NCBI GenBank assembly: GCA_903911085.1 | Contig: CAIWCC010000222.1 | Span: 1-64,000 of the forward strand | DNA from: an uncultured Bacteroidales bacterium | Lineage (GTDB): Bacteria > Bacteroidota > Bacteroidia > Bacteroidales > Paludibacteraceae | Direction: 5' to 3' | Length of the DNA stretch: 64,000 nt | Shown here: in pieces, positions 40,101 through 49,000 of the stretch | Numbering within the stretch: position 1 is the stretch's first letter | Layout: every line of letters begins with the position of its first letter | Notes under the pieces: generated by a model | What the model was told of the DNA's origin: nothing | The model's database searches: none | Seen by the model: only the letters and a program-made list of their open reading frames with translations | Translations under genes and position numbers: made by a program

Positions 40101-40176
40101 TAAATGCTTGCAAATTAAAAAACAATAGAGAAAATGCAATGATTAAAAAAAATAATTTTGAGTACTTGTGTAACAT
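37126..40176 (-). CDS. Secreted DUF5703-type protein, putative (alpha/alpha)6-barrel glycosidase
   Basis: This 1016-residue protein has a signal peptide (about 1-25). The N-terminus (FNVVWNSPSDDSFGSMPLGNGDVGLNVWVE) is typical of DUF5703, which has the same sandwich-plus-barrel plan as GH95 (PLGNGDVG compares with PIGNGSIG). The barrel region has MEASWWHNVGVWDWKD, EMGCLKYVL and DDGQGTETGGWQSAPVQAAYLG, and a C-terminal sandwich ends the protein. No activity is established for this family as far as I know. It stands between two GH95 genes, so a distant fucosidase- or galactosidase-like role is a reasonable guess. Confidence 0.8.
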   Translation of the reverse strand: MLHKYSKLFFLIIAFSLLFFNLQAFTKNNISEFNVVWNSPSDDSFGSMPLGNGDVGLNVWVEKNGDLVFYISKVNAFDAAHLLPKLGRVRVKMQPALSVADFKQTLSLKDASIQIQAGDVQLKVWVDANKPIICMEGKSKTARTATITLETLRPVSNFTDSLSKKGTVGILFNNKSNSLAWCYRNLTSNWGDNLKKQNSPEMIAKIKDPILFRTSGCMVEGKGFVRLNDKSLISKSKSTAFNCKISVLSSQPESPQAWLAEISKSGKPDWKAHCTYWASFWNRSYISITNTETGTFNLNQCRYTQFPQGSLAYEGHKTINAQQNINQINQKYALERFLEVAANRGEVPAPYNGSIFTMDMPAGVLGFNRTKTKPVSPDGRDWAQLSFMWQNTRHPLWSMAARGDYDAIKPNMEFVRNGLDICKDRCQKTFGHDGAFIMEASWWHNVGVWDWKDVPAHLKYHLLATVETAAIMCEYYEHTQDTKFLNETLIPCADEFLKFYELHYPKRNAQGIMQMEGVGCAETYQGVTNPATEMGCLKYVLTKLLSFNIDNQRRNHWDKLLKAMPEVPTRTIRGLDLLAVGEKYNPGRVNCESPELYSIYPFRQVWLGEPKLLANARQSIHLRTISIDGTDDGQGTETGGWQSAPVQAAYLGLTREAARLASVNFNDQFIQWNDNIPIGTPYPNRPRARFPAFWECKMDGTPDNDHGANSVNTLQSMLLQSDGKKIFLLPAWPENWDVNFKLCAANNTTIECEYRDGKVQSLKVTPELRRADIVNMSTEKQRIRTLVEVALTDYNYLFNLPPMLDAQPLAGKTTGTWINKYGYTLDGCKAGPWKNTVFKGNTVYVHTLEWPREGVKLSAIPRELVRSKSVTGNIKVTKAADGWLLTGTPDTLNTIVKLEFDRSVEEIAMALPSKGSFTLGQVKNTFADSQGKTNVEVKFDSPKQINRFEFTIDNPGYLRGKGLPFDLQVQLVDGSWKTIYQGKVFGTICGKEIEKVEATAVRLLIESKEIKQFDVF

Positions 40177-40303
40177 ATTTTTATAATATTAGTTTATTTA
40201 ATTTATGTTAATTTTAAAATGATACGAAAGTTTCTATGCATTTGTAAAGCTTTAGGCACTAACGGTTAACGATATTAATTTACTATAAAAAAGAATATAA
40301 TTA

Positions 40304-40311
40304 CAAAGATA
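40304..40311 (-). promoter_or_regulatory. Candidate -7 element upstream of the DUF5703 gene
   Basis: On the minus strand TATCTTTG, the same octamer as in the SDR promoters, lies 127 bases before the ATG at 40176. This would give a long leader, so the call is weak. No matching -33 element is seen at 19-21 bases. Confidence 0.3.
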
Positions 40312-40364
40312 CAAGATCTTTGCTAATTCTTATTTTTTTAACAAAACAATTTGATAAACATTTT

Positions 40365-42776
40365 TTATTCTGCCAATAATTTATATTCTGCTCCTTTTTT
40401 GCTGATAAATGTCAATGTGTACGAATCGCCATCTTTCTGCGAAACTGATTTTTCTCCATTTATTCTCAATGGAATAGCTGAGCGAACAATGCACTTGCCA
40501 CCCATTTTAGAGCTAATAAGCACCTTTGTCGGTTGGCTGTTTTTCCAGTCGATATTTACCTCAAAACCACCACGGGCGCAAAGTCCATGTACCGAACCGT
40601 AGGGATAAGCGGGTGATAATGCAGGTAGTATTTCAATTTCGCCCAAATGGCTCTGCATCAGCATTTCTGTAATGGCAGCGGTCATACCCAAGTTGCCATC
40701 TATCTGAAAAGCTTTGAAAAACAGACAAGTAAAGTTCGGGCTCACTGCATTTTTAAAGTGTGTATTGATAACCTCTTGTACCATAGTGCCTTTGTGAAGT
40801 CGTGCCCACCAGTTGGCTGAGAAAGAACCAATCCACGACCCTGCGCCGTACCTTGTCCAGGGCTTTTGGTATTCGAGGGATTTTTGAAACGCTTGGGCTA
40901 GTTCGGGTGTTTTGCGTGGCGAAATCTGGTTGCCAGGAGCTAATGCCCAACCGTGTGCCATTTGTGGTTCGTGGTTTTCGTAAGCTTCCCTTGGCTCGAG
41001 CCACTCTTGTAGTCTTTCTGTTTTGGGGTTTATCTGATTGGGTGCCAATTTACTACGGGCAATACTTAGGCTGTCGCAAAATGTTTTGTCGCGGTTCAGT
41101 ATTTTGGCGGCATCGAGACAATTCGTAAACAAGTCGCGAATGATTTGCATGTCTTGCGTAGCTCCTTTGCAAGCCCAACCTTTCGTTCCGTCGGGCAATT
41201 TGTAATAATTTTCAAAAGATACCGATGGATTGTTGACCAACCAGCCTGTTTTGGCATCCAGTTGAAGTATATCAAGAAAATAAAGTGCCGCATCGTGCAT
41301 CACAGGATAGACTACAGCCAAATACTTCTTGTCGAGTGTAAAAAGGTAATGATCCCAAAGATGATGACTCAACCAACCGTTGCTCACCTGATATAACGAC
41401 CATCGACCGGTAACTGCCACAGGTTGTGTGGTTCGCCATACATCTGCGTTGTGATGTGAAACCCAACCGCGTGCACCATAAAGATCGCGAGCTGTTTTGG
41501 CTCCGTCAATGCTCAGTTCGCGGGTCATTTTTATCAATGGTAAATGGCATTCCGAAAGGTTGGTGATTTCGGCTGGCCAATAGTTGATTTCTGCATTACA
41601 GTTGAGCGTCCAGTTTGAGCTCCATGCTGGGAACACGTCTTTGTTCCAAATGCCTTGAAGATTAGACGGATGCGGAGAATCACCGCGCGAAGCTGAGATT
41701 AGCAGATAGCGACCAAACTGAAAATAAAGTGCCGTCAGCGCTGGGTCTTTGCCCGGAACAAACTTCTTAATCCGTTGATCTATGGGTTGATTTTCAGCAC
41801 CATCTCGTCCTAAATCGATACTCGCACGGTTGAAGAGTGATGAGAAATCAGTGGTGTGCGCTTTCAGTAATTTGTTGTAATTATTTTTCGCAGCTTTTTC
41901 TATGTCGTTCGCACACAAGCCAGAGTAGTCTTTTCCTTCGGTATAAGGGTCTTTGTCAAAACCATTGTAGCTGGTTTGGGCAGCCAAAATCAGCGTCACC
42001 TCGCTGGCGTTTTTTACCCGAATAGAGTCGCTGCCGGTTATTACCTCGCCACCTTTGTTCAGCACCCTTACGGTAGATTGGAAAAGCATTCCCTTACCGT
42101 CGATGTATCCATCGGTTTTGCCAAACATGGTAAGATGAACCATTGTTTTTCCTTTCAAAATCAGCTCGTTGCCTTTGGCTTCGGTTTTCGATTGCAACTG
42201 ACTGGTTAGTTTTATGCTGAAATTGAGTTCCGGCTTGCTGGCTTTGAGGTGCACCACCATTACTTGGTTGGGATGCGACACAAACACCTCGCGCTCGTAG
42301 GTGGTTTTACCAATGGAATAGGATGTGAGCGTAACTCCTTTTTCAAAATCGAGGCTGCGTTTGTAATTGGCAACAGTCCCTTTGTTATTGTATCGGAGCG
42401 TAAGGTCGCCCAAAGGTTGGTAACTTTCCATCCAGGGACCGAGCATGGTGGAGTCAATCATTTTTTCTGCTTCCCTAGTTTTGTCCTCATTGATGAGTTC
42501 GCGGATTTTTCCTAAATATTTGCCCCCTTTTTTGTTGTCGTACACTTCAGAGCGCACCGTCCAAAGGTTCGACTCGTTAAGGTTGATTGTTTCTTTGTCA
42601 GTGCCACCCCATACCATTCCGCCAATTCGGCCATTGCCTATTGGATAGGCTTCGAACCAGGTTGTTGCGGGCTGTAGTGAGTAGTAACCGGTGGTTTGTT
42701 TTTCTCTTTTTTGTCCAACAATAAAAATACAAGAAAAGAGACTTATTGATAATAGATAGATTTTGATTAATTTCAT
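40365..42776 (-). CDS. GH95 alpha-L-fucosidase/galactosidase
   Basis: This 803-residue protein has a signal peptide (about 1-21). It is a clean single-enzyme GH95: ATTWFEAYPIGNGRIGGMVWGG at the start, NCNAEINYWPAEITNLSECH with the active-site Asn residues, and [21 protein letters not shown] with the catalytic Asp. The HRHxSHL stretch of many relatives is replaced by ENHEPQMAHGWALAPG, so it belongs to another subgroup than the GH95 at 33769. It has no sorting tail or binding modules, and probably stays in the periplasm. It lies 9 bases after the GH97 stop, so the two are cotranscribed. Confidence 0.93.
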   Translation of the reverse strand: MKLIKIYLLSISLFSCIFIVGQKREKQTTGYYSLQPATTWFEAYPIGNGRIGGMVWGGTDKETINLNESNLWTVRSEVYDNKKGGKYLGKIRELINEDKTREAEKMIDSTMLGPWMESYQPLGDLTLRYNNKGTVANYKRSLDFEKGVTLTSYSIGKTTYEREVFVSHPNQVMVVHLKASKPELNFSIKLTSQLQSKTEAKGNELILKGKTMVHLTMFGKTDGYIDGKGMLFQSTVRVLNKGGEVITGSDSIRVKNASEVTLILAAQTSYNGFDKDPYTEGKDYSGLCANDIEKAAKNNYNKLLKAHTTDFSSLFNRASIDLGRDGAENQPIDQRIKKFVPGKDPALTALYFQFGRYLLISASRGDSPHPSNLQGIWNKDVFPAWSSNWTLNCNAEINYWPAEITNLSECHLPLIKMTRELSIDGAKTARDLYGARGWVSHHNADVWRTTQPVAVTGRWSLYQVSNGWLSHHLWDHYLFTLDKKYLAVVYPVMHDAALYFLDILQLDAKTGWLVNNPSVSFENYYKLPDGTKGWACKGATQDMQIIRDLFTNCLDAAKILNRDKTFCDSLSIARSKLAPNQINPKTERLQEWLEPREAYENHEPQMAHGWALAPGNQISPRKTPELAQAFQKSLEYQKPWTRYGAGSWIGSFSANWWARLHKGTMVQEVINTHFKNAVSPNFTCLFFKAFQIDGNLGMTAAITEMLMQSHLGEIEILPALSPAYPYGSVHGLCARGGFEVNIDWKNSQPTKVLISSKMGGKCIVRSAIPLRINGEKSVSQKDGDSYTLTFISKKGAEYKLLAE

Positions 42777-42785
42777 TTTGTTTAT

Positions 42786-44747
42786 TTACAGAGGTTTAGA
42801 AATGCGAACAACAAATCCACCTCCTTTTACCATTGGGATAGTTAGTTTCGATTTTTGGTTCACGGTAGTCGATTCCATTAAAAAATCGGTTCCCACACGG
42901 TCGGCGTTGGGGCCGTCTTTCACAATTTGAGCCGTATAATTACCATTGCCCAAAAACGAGAAGTCAAGGGTTATATTTTGTGCTTTGTCACCAGTCATTC
43001 CAGCTAAAAACCATTCGTTGTTACTTTGTCGAGCTTCCACCAGAAATTCACCGAACACACCTTCCAGCACCTTGGTTTCGTCCCACACAGTAGGGATTTT
43101 CGATATAAAACGGGTAATCTCCGGCTCGCGGTCGTACACCGAAGGGGCATCGCAAAGCATTTTTAGCGGTTCGTTGTACAATACAAACAAAGCCACTTCG
43201 TTGCCTCGCGTTCCGTGTACCGATGGAAGCGTAAAGTGTAAGCTATGACCTGATTGAAGGTTGCGCATGCCACCGGGCGTAAAGTCCATCGGGCCCTGCA
43301 AACCACGAGTAAAGGGCAGCATCATTTTATGAGCCGAAGTTACTTTATCTTCGAAAAGCTTGTTCCATTCGTTGCCGGCCACCGCCTCGTAGTTGATAAT
43401 GTTGGGGTAGGTGCGTTGCAATCCCGTGGGTTTTGCCGCGCCATGAAAATCGACCAGCATTTTACGTTGCGCGGCAGCTTTGGCAATGTCTTCGTACATA
43501 CGGATGCCGGTTTGGTCTTCGCGCCCAAAGAAATCGCATTTTATACCGGCTATGCCCAACGATGCAAACAGGTCAAGTGCCTTGTTGAGCTGGCGGTGAA
43601 TGGTATGACTTGGACACCAGACAATTACTTTTACATTTTTGGCATTGGCATACTCCACAATTTTACGAATATCAACATCGGGATTAAAGGCTGTAAGGTC
43701 ATGCTTGTCGGTCCATAACCAGTCGATAAGCAGGTATTCCAATCCGTATTTGGCGGCAAAGTCGATGTGGTAGAGGTAGGTTTGTGTGTTTACGCCACCC
43801 TTAAAGTTCTGACCTTCTATTACATAATCGTGCCACCATTCCCAAGCCACTTTGCCGGGTTTGATCCATGCGGTTTCTTTTAGTTCGCATGGTTTGGATA
43901 GCTGATACACCAAATCGCAATCGGCAAAGGTGCGGTCGTCGTCGCTGATAACCATCAAACGCCACGGAAACTCTCGTGCGCCGGAAGTTACAGCCAGATA
44001 ATCGGCTTCTTTTGTGGGCACTTCCGAATAATTGCTAAAGCCACCAATTTTTGTGTCAAGCGCATATTTTTCGAATGTTCCGGTCAGGAAATTCTCGTAA
44101 TCGTTGCCACGGTCGAGGAACAAACTCGGGTAATCGTACAGTCCGGCTTCGGTAATTGCCACTTTTACCTTGGGCGTTGACTGAACAAATACGGGCAGGT
44201 AAATTTTCTTTTTCTCCGATTTTATGTTGTCGAGCGGCGACTGCTTGTAGCAGGTCTCGTAGCTGCGTGAGTCAAGCATCCAAGCCGAAACCCCGAAGTT
44301 GAAACGATACGAAACTTCTTCGGATTTTACGGTTATTTGTTTGTCGCTCAGTGCGGTAACAAATCGGTAGGCTGTTCCGTTGTTGTAGGCTCGAAATTGC
44401 ACCGCAAAACCGCCTTCGAAGTTAAGCGTTACCTGATTATAGTTGTCGCGTATCTCTTTTCGGCTACCATAAACGGTTTTTATTTTTTGATCTTCCGATG
44501 TTATTTCCGACTTGATAAGCTTTGGCATTGCACCCAAAACTGCATTATTTACCGTAAGTGAAAGGGGCGAAAGATCCATTACACGTTCGCCCTTGAAAAT
44601 AACAGTGTAATATATTTTTTCGCGAAGCACAACTTCGATAACGATGTTCTTATCGGGCGAAACTACCGAAATATTTTTCTGTGCATAAGCTGGGCAGAAA
44701 ACTGCAATAAGTAGCAGTACCAGATACAATTTGTTTGCTTTACTCAT
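42786..44747 (-). CDS. GH97 glycosidase, retaining (alpha-galactosidase-type) signature
   Basis: This 653-residue secreted protein has a signal peptide (1-22). GH97 landmarks are VVSPDKNIVIEVVL, WIKPGKVAWEWWHDY, LLIDWLWTD and GIKCDFFGREDQ. Asp405 in KCDF is the nucleophile position of retaining members. Glu454 in NYEAVAGNEW, 49 residues later, is the acid/base. The base position of inverting enzymes is Ala437 (HGAAKPTG). Retaining GH97 enzymes characterised so far are alpha-galactosidases, and relatives include beta-L-arabinopyranosidases, so alpha-galactose release is likely. It forms a pair with the GH95 at 40365. Confidence 0.93.
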   Translation of the reverse strand: MSKANKLYLVLLLIAVFCPAYAQKNISVVSPDKNIVIEVVLREKIYYTVIFKGERVMDLSPLSLTVNNAVLGAMPKLIKSEITSEDQKIKTVYGSRKEIRDNYNQVTLNFEGGFAVQFRAYNNGTAYRFVTALSDKQITVKSEEVSYRFNFGVSAWMLDSRSYETCYKQSPLDNIKSEKKKIYLPVFVQSTPKVKVAITEAGLYDYPSLFLDRGNDYENFLTGTFEKYALDTKIGGFSNYSEVPTKEADYLAVTSGAREFPWRLMVISDDDRTFADCDLVYQLSKPCELKETAWIKPGKVAWEWWHDYVIEGQNFKGGVNTQTYLYHIDFAAKYGLEYLLIDWLWTDKHDLTAFNPDVDIRKIVEYANAKNVKVIVWCPSHTIHRQLNKALDLFASLGIAGIKCDFFGREDQTGIRMYEDIAKAAAQRKMLVDFHGAAKPTGLQRTYPNIINYEAVAGNEWNKLFEDKVTSAHKMMLPFTRGLQGPMDFTPGGMRNLQSGHSLHFTLPSVHGTRGNEVALFVLYNEPLKMLCDAPSVYDREPEITRFISKIPTVWDETKVLEGVFGEFLVEARQSNNEWFLAGMTGDKAQNITLDFSFLGNGNYTAQIVKDGPNADRVGTDFLMESTTVNQKSKLTIPMVKGGGFVVRISKPL

Positions 44748-44853
44748 ATTAAGTAGTTGGAATTATTTATTGATATATTTGTTATTTTATAAGAATTTCA
44801 TTTACTACGTCTTATTAATTATTAATTGTTCATTATTAATTACTTATGTGTGT

Positions 44854-45045
44854 TTATTTTTTTGTTGTAACAACCAATCTGGCCGTACGCGGAGCCTGAT
44901 TTTTTACGGTGTTTGTATCTTCAAATTCTCCTGTACTTTCATCTGTCCAAAAGTCGTTTATCTGCATTTTACTTATCGTTTTTACAATTGAATCGTTGGT
45001 GTCGGTTTCGCTACAGTTGAAGAAAAAATGGTTTTGTGTTTTTGC
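44854..45045 (-). pseudogene. Possible C-terminal remnant of a lost gene
   Basis: In the 321-base gap between GH97 and the propeller gene, the minus strand has an open frame of about 63 codons from after a TAG (45046-45048) to TAA (44854-44856). It contains MQINDFWTDESTGEFED and ends RTARLVVTTKK. The ending looks like the last strands of a secreted enzyme's beta-sandwich, but I cannot name the family. There is no leader or upstream domain. It could be debris like the tails at 3577 and 28866, or chance. The rest of the gap is AT-rich. Confidence 0.3.
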
Positions 45046-45068
45046 CTAATGCTGTAGAATATTTTCTG

Positions 45069-45956
45069 TTATAATTTTTTATTGAAAACATAAATGGTAG
45101 ATACTTTTTTGGCCACATAGCAATTCTTAATACCCCAAACGATTTTATTGTTTTTGTCAATTTCAAACATCTTGTATTGTGCGGTGTCCTTGGTATGCCC
45201 TTCCCAGTTGGCAATCAGCAAATTGCCATTTTTAAGTTGACAAACTTCGGCTACAAAAAGCATTTTGGCATCGGTTAATGAACTGTTATCTGTAGTTTTA
45301 ATGATTTTTCCCTGTTTTGGGTCAACCTCTACGAATTTGCTGGCATCGCCACAGGCCACTAGCCAGTTACCGTTTTTTAAAATTTTCACTGCAAATGGAT
45401 TTCCACCTACTTTAATGGTTTTAAGCAAATCTCCTTTTTTGGAAATTTCCACCACTTCGCCTTTGTCCATATAGGCAATTAGGTAAGTACTTCTATCAGT
45501 TGGTGTTATTTGTCTGAACTGACCATGCACACTGTTGATGCCAGTATTTAATCGTAGCACATTGATGGAATCGCCTTGTGGATTTAGTTCAATTATTCGA
45601 GAAGGTCTGCCACACATGGCAACAAGGTAATTGCCATTTTTTAGTTCGGTGGCCGTAAAAACCTCTTCGCCCGGCAAAGCTTTAAAATCCCATATAACAG
45701 TCTGGTTTTTAAATGATATCAATCGAGCACCTTTTTTGTAGGCATAAAGCACATTGCCTTTTTTTGTGATTTCGGCATCATTGCTTTCTTCTCCTTTACC
45801 TAGCAGGTGTTTCCATACTATTTGCTGCGTTTTTTTTTCGATAATACGCAGGTCGTTATTGCCACATCCGCTTATTAATAATTTTTCCTGTGCAAAAGTG
45901 CTGCTTACATTCAACAAAAGTAAAGCAGCAAAAATGAGTTTTATATGTAAATTCAT
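45069..45956 (-). CDS. Secreted small beta-propeller protein (PQQ/WD40-like repeats)
   Basis: This 295-residue protein has a signal peptide (1-22, ending STFAQ). It consists of about six repeats with the pattern LKNGNYLVA / LKNGNWLVACGD / LKNGNLLIANWEGH, each followed by a short strand and a turn with V-E-I/E-L. This is a small propeller similar to PQQ-repeat or arylsulfotransferase-like sensors. No catalytic residues or CXXCH motif are visible. It lies 60 bases downstream of the large cytochrome/SUMF1 gene and is probably the last gene of that operon, so it may be a binding partner of those redox proteins. Function is unknown. Confidence 0.75.
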   Translation of the reverse strand: MNLHIKLIFAALLLLNVSSTFAQEKLLISGCGNNDLRIIEKKTQQIVWKHLLGKGEESNDAEITKKGNVLYAYKKGARLISFKNQTVIWDFKALPGEEVFTATELKNGNYLVAMCGRPSRIIELNPQGDSINVLRLNTGINSVHGQFRQITPTDRSTYLIAYMDKGEVVEISKKGDLLKTIKVGGNPFAVKILKNGNWLVACGDASKFVEVDPKQGKIIKTTDNSSLTDAKMLFVAEVCQLKNGNLLIANWEGHTKDTAQYKMFEIDKNNKIVWGIKNCYVAKKVSTIYVFNKKL

Positions 45957-46016
45957 TGATTTATAGGTGATTTATAATGCCTTGATTTTACAATCAACAT
46001 TATTAATTTTTAATTA

Positions 46017-49000
46017 TTAATTGTCTTCTTCGTCTTCAATAATAATTCTAAATCCAACGTTAAATACTTTTTGATATTCGCGGTATGGTGTGCGGAACGA
46101 AGCGGTAGAGCGGAATGGCCGATCGTACCATGAACCCCCGCGGGCAACGCGTTTGCTGTTGTTCGGTTCTATAGCATTGCGACCATCTTCGTCATTATAA
46201 GGGTACGATTTGTACGACGAAAGTGTCCATTCCCACACGTTGCCGTGCATATCGTATAAATCCCAAACATTGGGAACGAAACGTCCGCCTTTTTCAGATA
46301 AAAAGCTACCGTCATTAATAACCGTATCTCGGGGCACCCAGTCGTCGTATTTGTTCGGATTCTTAATCAAGCGTACCATTTCATAGTTTTTCTCGGCGGT
46401 ATTAATTGCAAAATCGCGAAGGCGGACATCCCCCAAATTTGCAGAACGAGAGAAATCGCTACTCAGGTCGCCAAACCAAAATGGTTTATTGCTACCCGCA
46501 CGACAGGCCCATTCCCATTGCGCTTCGGTAGGCAGGCTACATTTTAGTCCGGTTTGCTTCGAGAGCCATTTACAATAATCCATTGCTTGTTGCCACGATA
46601 CACGTACAGCTGGTAATTCGGGAGCATTTACAGAGTAACATTTTTGTCCGAATTGGTAGCCGTGCATATCTTCTGAACGGGAGTCGTGTGAAGGGTCAAA
46701 CAGCCTGAACTGCTCATTTGTGATTTCGAGCTGACCAATCCAGAAACTTTTCTTGATTATGGTATTGGTCATTGGCATTTCGTCGGGTTGCAAAATGCTG
46801 CCCATGATAAATGAACCTGCCGGAATGTGTATGAAGTTCAATACCACGTTATCTGATAAACGGATGCTCTTTTTTATTTGTCCCAATGCTAATTGCATGT
46901 CGTCAGCTTGTTTTCTTTCAAACGGCCAATTGGTAGCAACTGAATCTCCTTTTTGTACTTTTGAAGGCGTTGGAATAATCGGATTTGTAGTTATTTCCGG
47001 TTCGGGCAGACTTTCTTGTTCTTCGATAGAAAGTCCAAACAAGCCACAAGTTTTATTTCTCAAATCGATGGCATATTGTGAACGTTCATAACCTGGAATA
47101 CTTTTTCGTGTGCCATGAAACGGTGCGTTAAAGTCAATCCAACATGCCAGTTTTTCAATGTCGGCTGGAGTGAGTTTAACACCATAATGTCCTTTGTTGA
47201 GCATTTGCATCAACTCTGTTTGGTCCGCATGAAATTCCATTGGAGTAAGCATGTGTAAATCGCTTTCGATACCCGGGCGACGAACATAGCGATGCAGGTT
47301 GGCGTACGAAACGGTAAATTGACCACCAACACCCTGACTTGCCGAACCACTAATTTTCGACGACCAGTCTTTGATTTTTTTATCGCCTTTTAGATATGGA
47401 ATTTTCGGATTTGATTCGTTGTGACATCTTGCACAATTAACATCAAGTACCGGTTGTACCTCGTGACGGTAACTAAATCCTCGCGCTTTGCCATACCACT
47501 CTTTTATTTCCTGTGGTTTTTTTCTGGCTGCCATACTTGGTTTTGGCATTGGAATGGTGTTTCTCGATTCGTGACAGCCGATACACGAAACCGCTTCGCC
47601 GGGCATTCCGGTAAACCAACTGCGCATTAGTTGCAACGCTTTGCCATCCTCGTCCAATGGTTGTATAAATATCGGTTTATTAGCAGGAATAGTGAACATA
47701 GCAGATCCATCGGCCTCTACATCCACTGTGCCAAGGATGCGTTTTATATCCCATGGCCCATCCATTCCAATTGAACCAACTAATCCACCCTGAGCAAGTG
47801 TCCCAAAACTATAAGACCCAATACGAAGTTTTTTTACAGCACCTTTTGGAATGCCTTTTAATCCATCTCCGGTATAAATATCTTGTATGAAAACAGTTGC
47901 GGTTTTCGAATCAGGTTTTATACGATCGGGTATAGTTAATGGTGTTTTGCGTTTTTCCATAAGAGCAGGTTCGAGGTATGCAACCCCTTCTTCTTCTTTG
48001 ATAAGAGTCATATTTCCATTTGTATCAACAAGATAAAGCCCCCAAAGAGAATTTACCGAAGGTTTTACGGCCACCACCACGTATTTGTCACTTAGCGGAT
48101 AAGGTTGCATAAACATTGGGTAAATACCATCCGGGAAACGGTCGCGAACCAATGGTTCTACCTTGCGGCCGGGATAAGGAATTTCGCAAACCACACCATC
48201 TGCTTCCTGACGGCCTTTCATTGGGTCGATAATCATTAATCGTCCGCAACGGGCTACACTGTGATGCCCTGAAGCTACTGCCACAAAAGCCGTAGGATGA
48301 TTGGGTATTGGGCGCGAGCCAAAAAGCGAAGTGGGGAAATACGAATTACTGCCATAATAGGCTAGCTGACTGGTTCCATCGGGGTTCATCGTGAACATGA
48401 TGCGCGAATTGGAGTGGGCCAAATCGGCGTATTCCCAACGTTGATAAAGTATTTGTCCATTGTTCAACACTACCGGTCCCCAGTTACTGTCCTGGTCGAA
48501 AGTTAATTGGCGACTAGTTTTTGTTTGTGGATTGTATTGAAAAAGTCCAGACATTTTATGTCCTCCGTAAGTACAAGGCAACCCAAGGAATGTGGCTGTG
48601 GAACAGAAAATGATGCGATTGTCCGGAGTATAACATCCATCAAAGCTGTCGAAATCCGTGTATGTGTCTGGCGTAACCTGAGTTAACGTGTTAGTTACTG
48701 TATTTAACTCAAAAATTTGCCAATGGTTATTGGTGCCAATGGATGAAAACAGCAATCGCTCACCGTCAAAATGTGGTTCTGGGTCGGCAATAATGCGACC
48801 TGAAAGAGGTTTGAACAATGTTTTTTCTTCGAGTTTTCCATTTTTCCCACTAATAATTACAAATTCATTTGTCCAACCATTCACCGGATTGGGAATTTCG
48901 GAGTTGTTCTGAAAGTTGGACGGACCAACACCCAAATCACCATTCATTGCCCAGCGCGCTTTGTCGCCAAGTTGACGGCGTACAGCAACTATTTTTTTAG

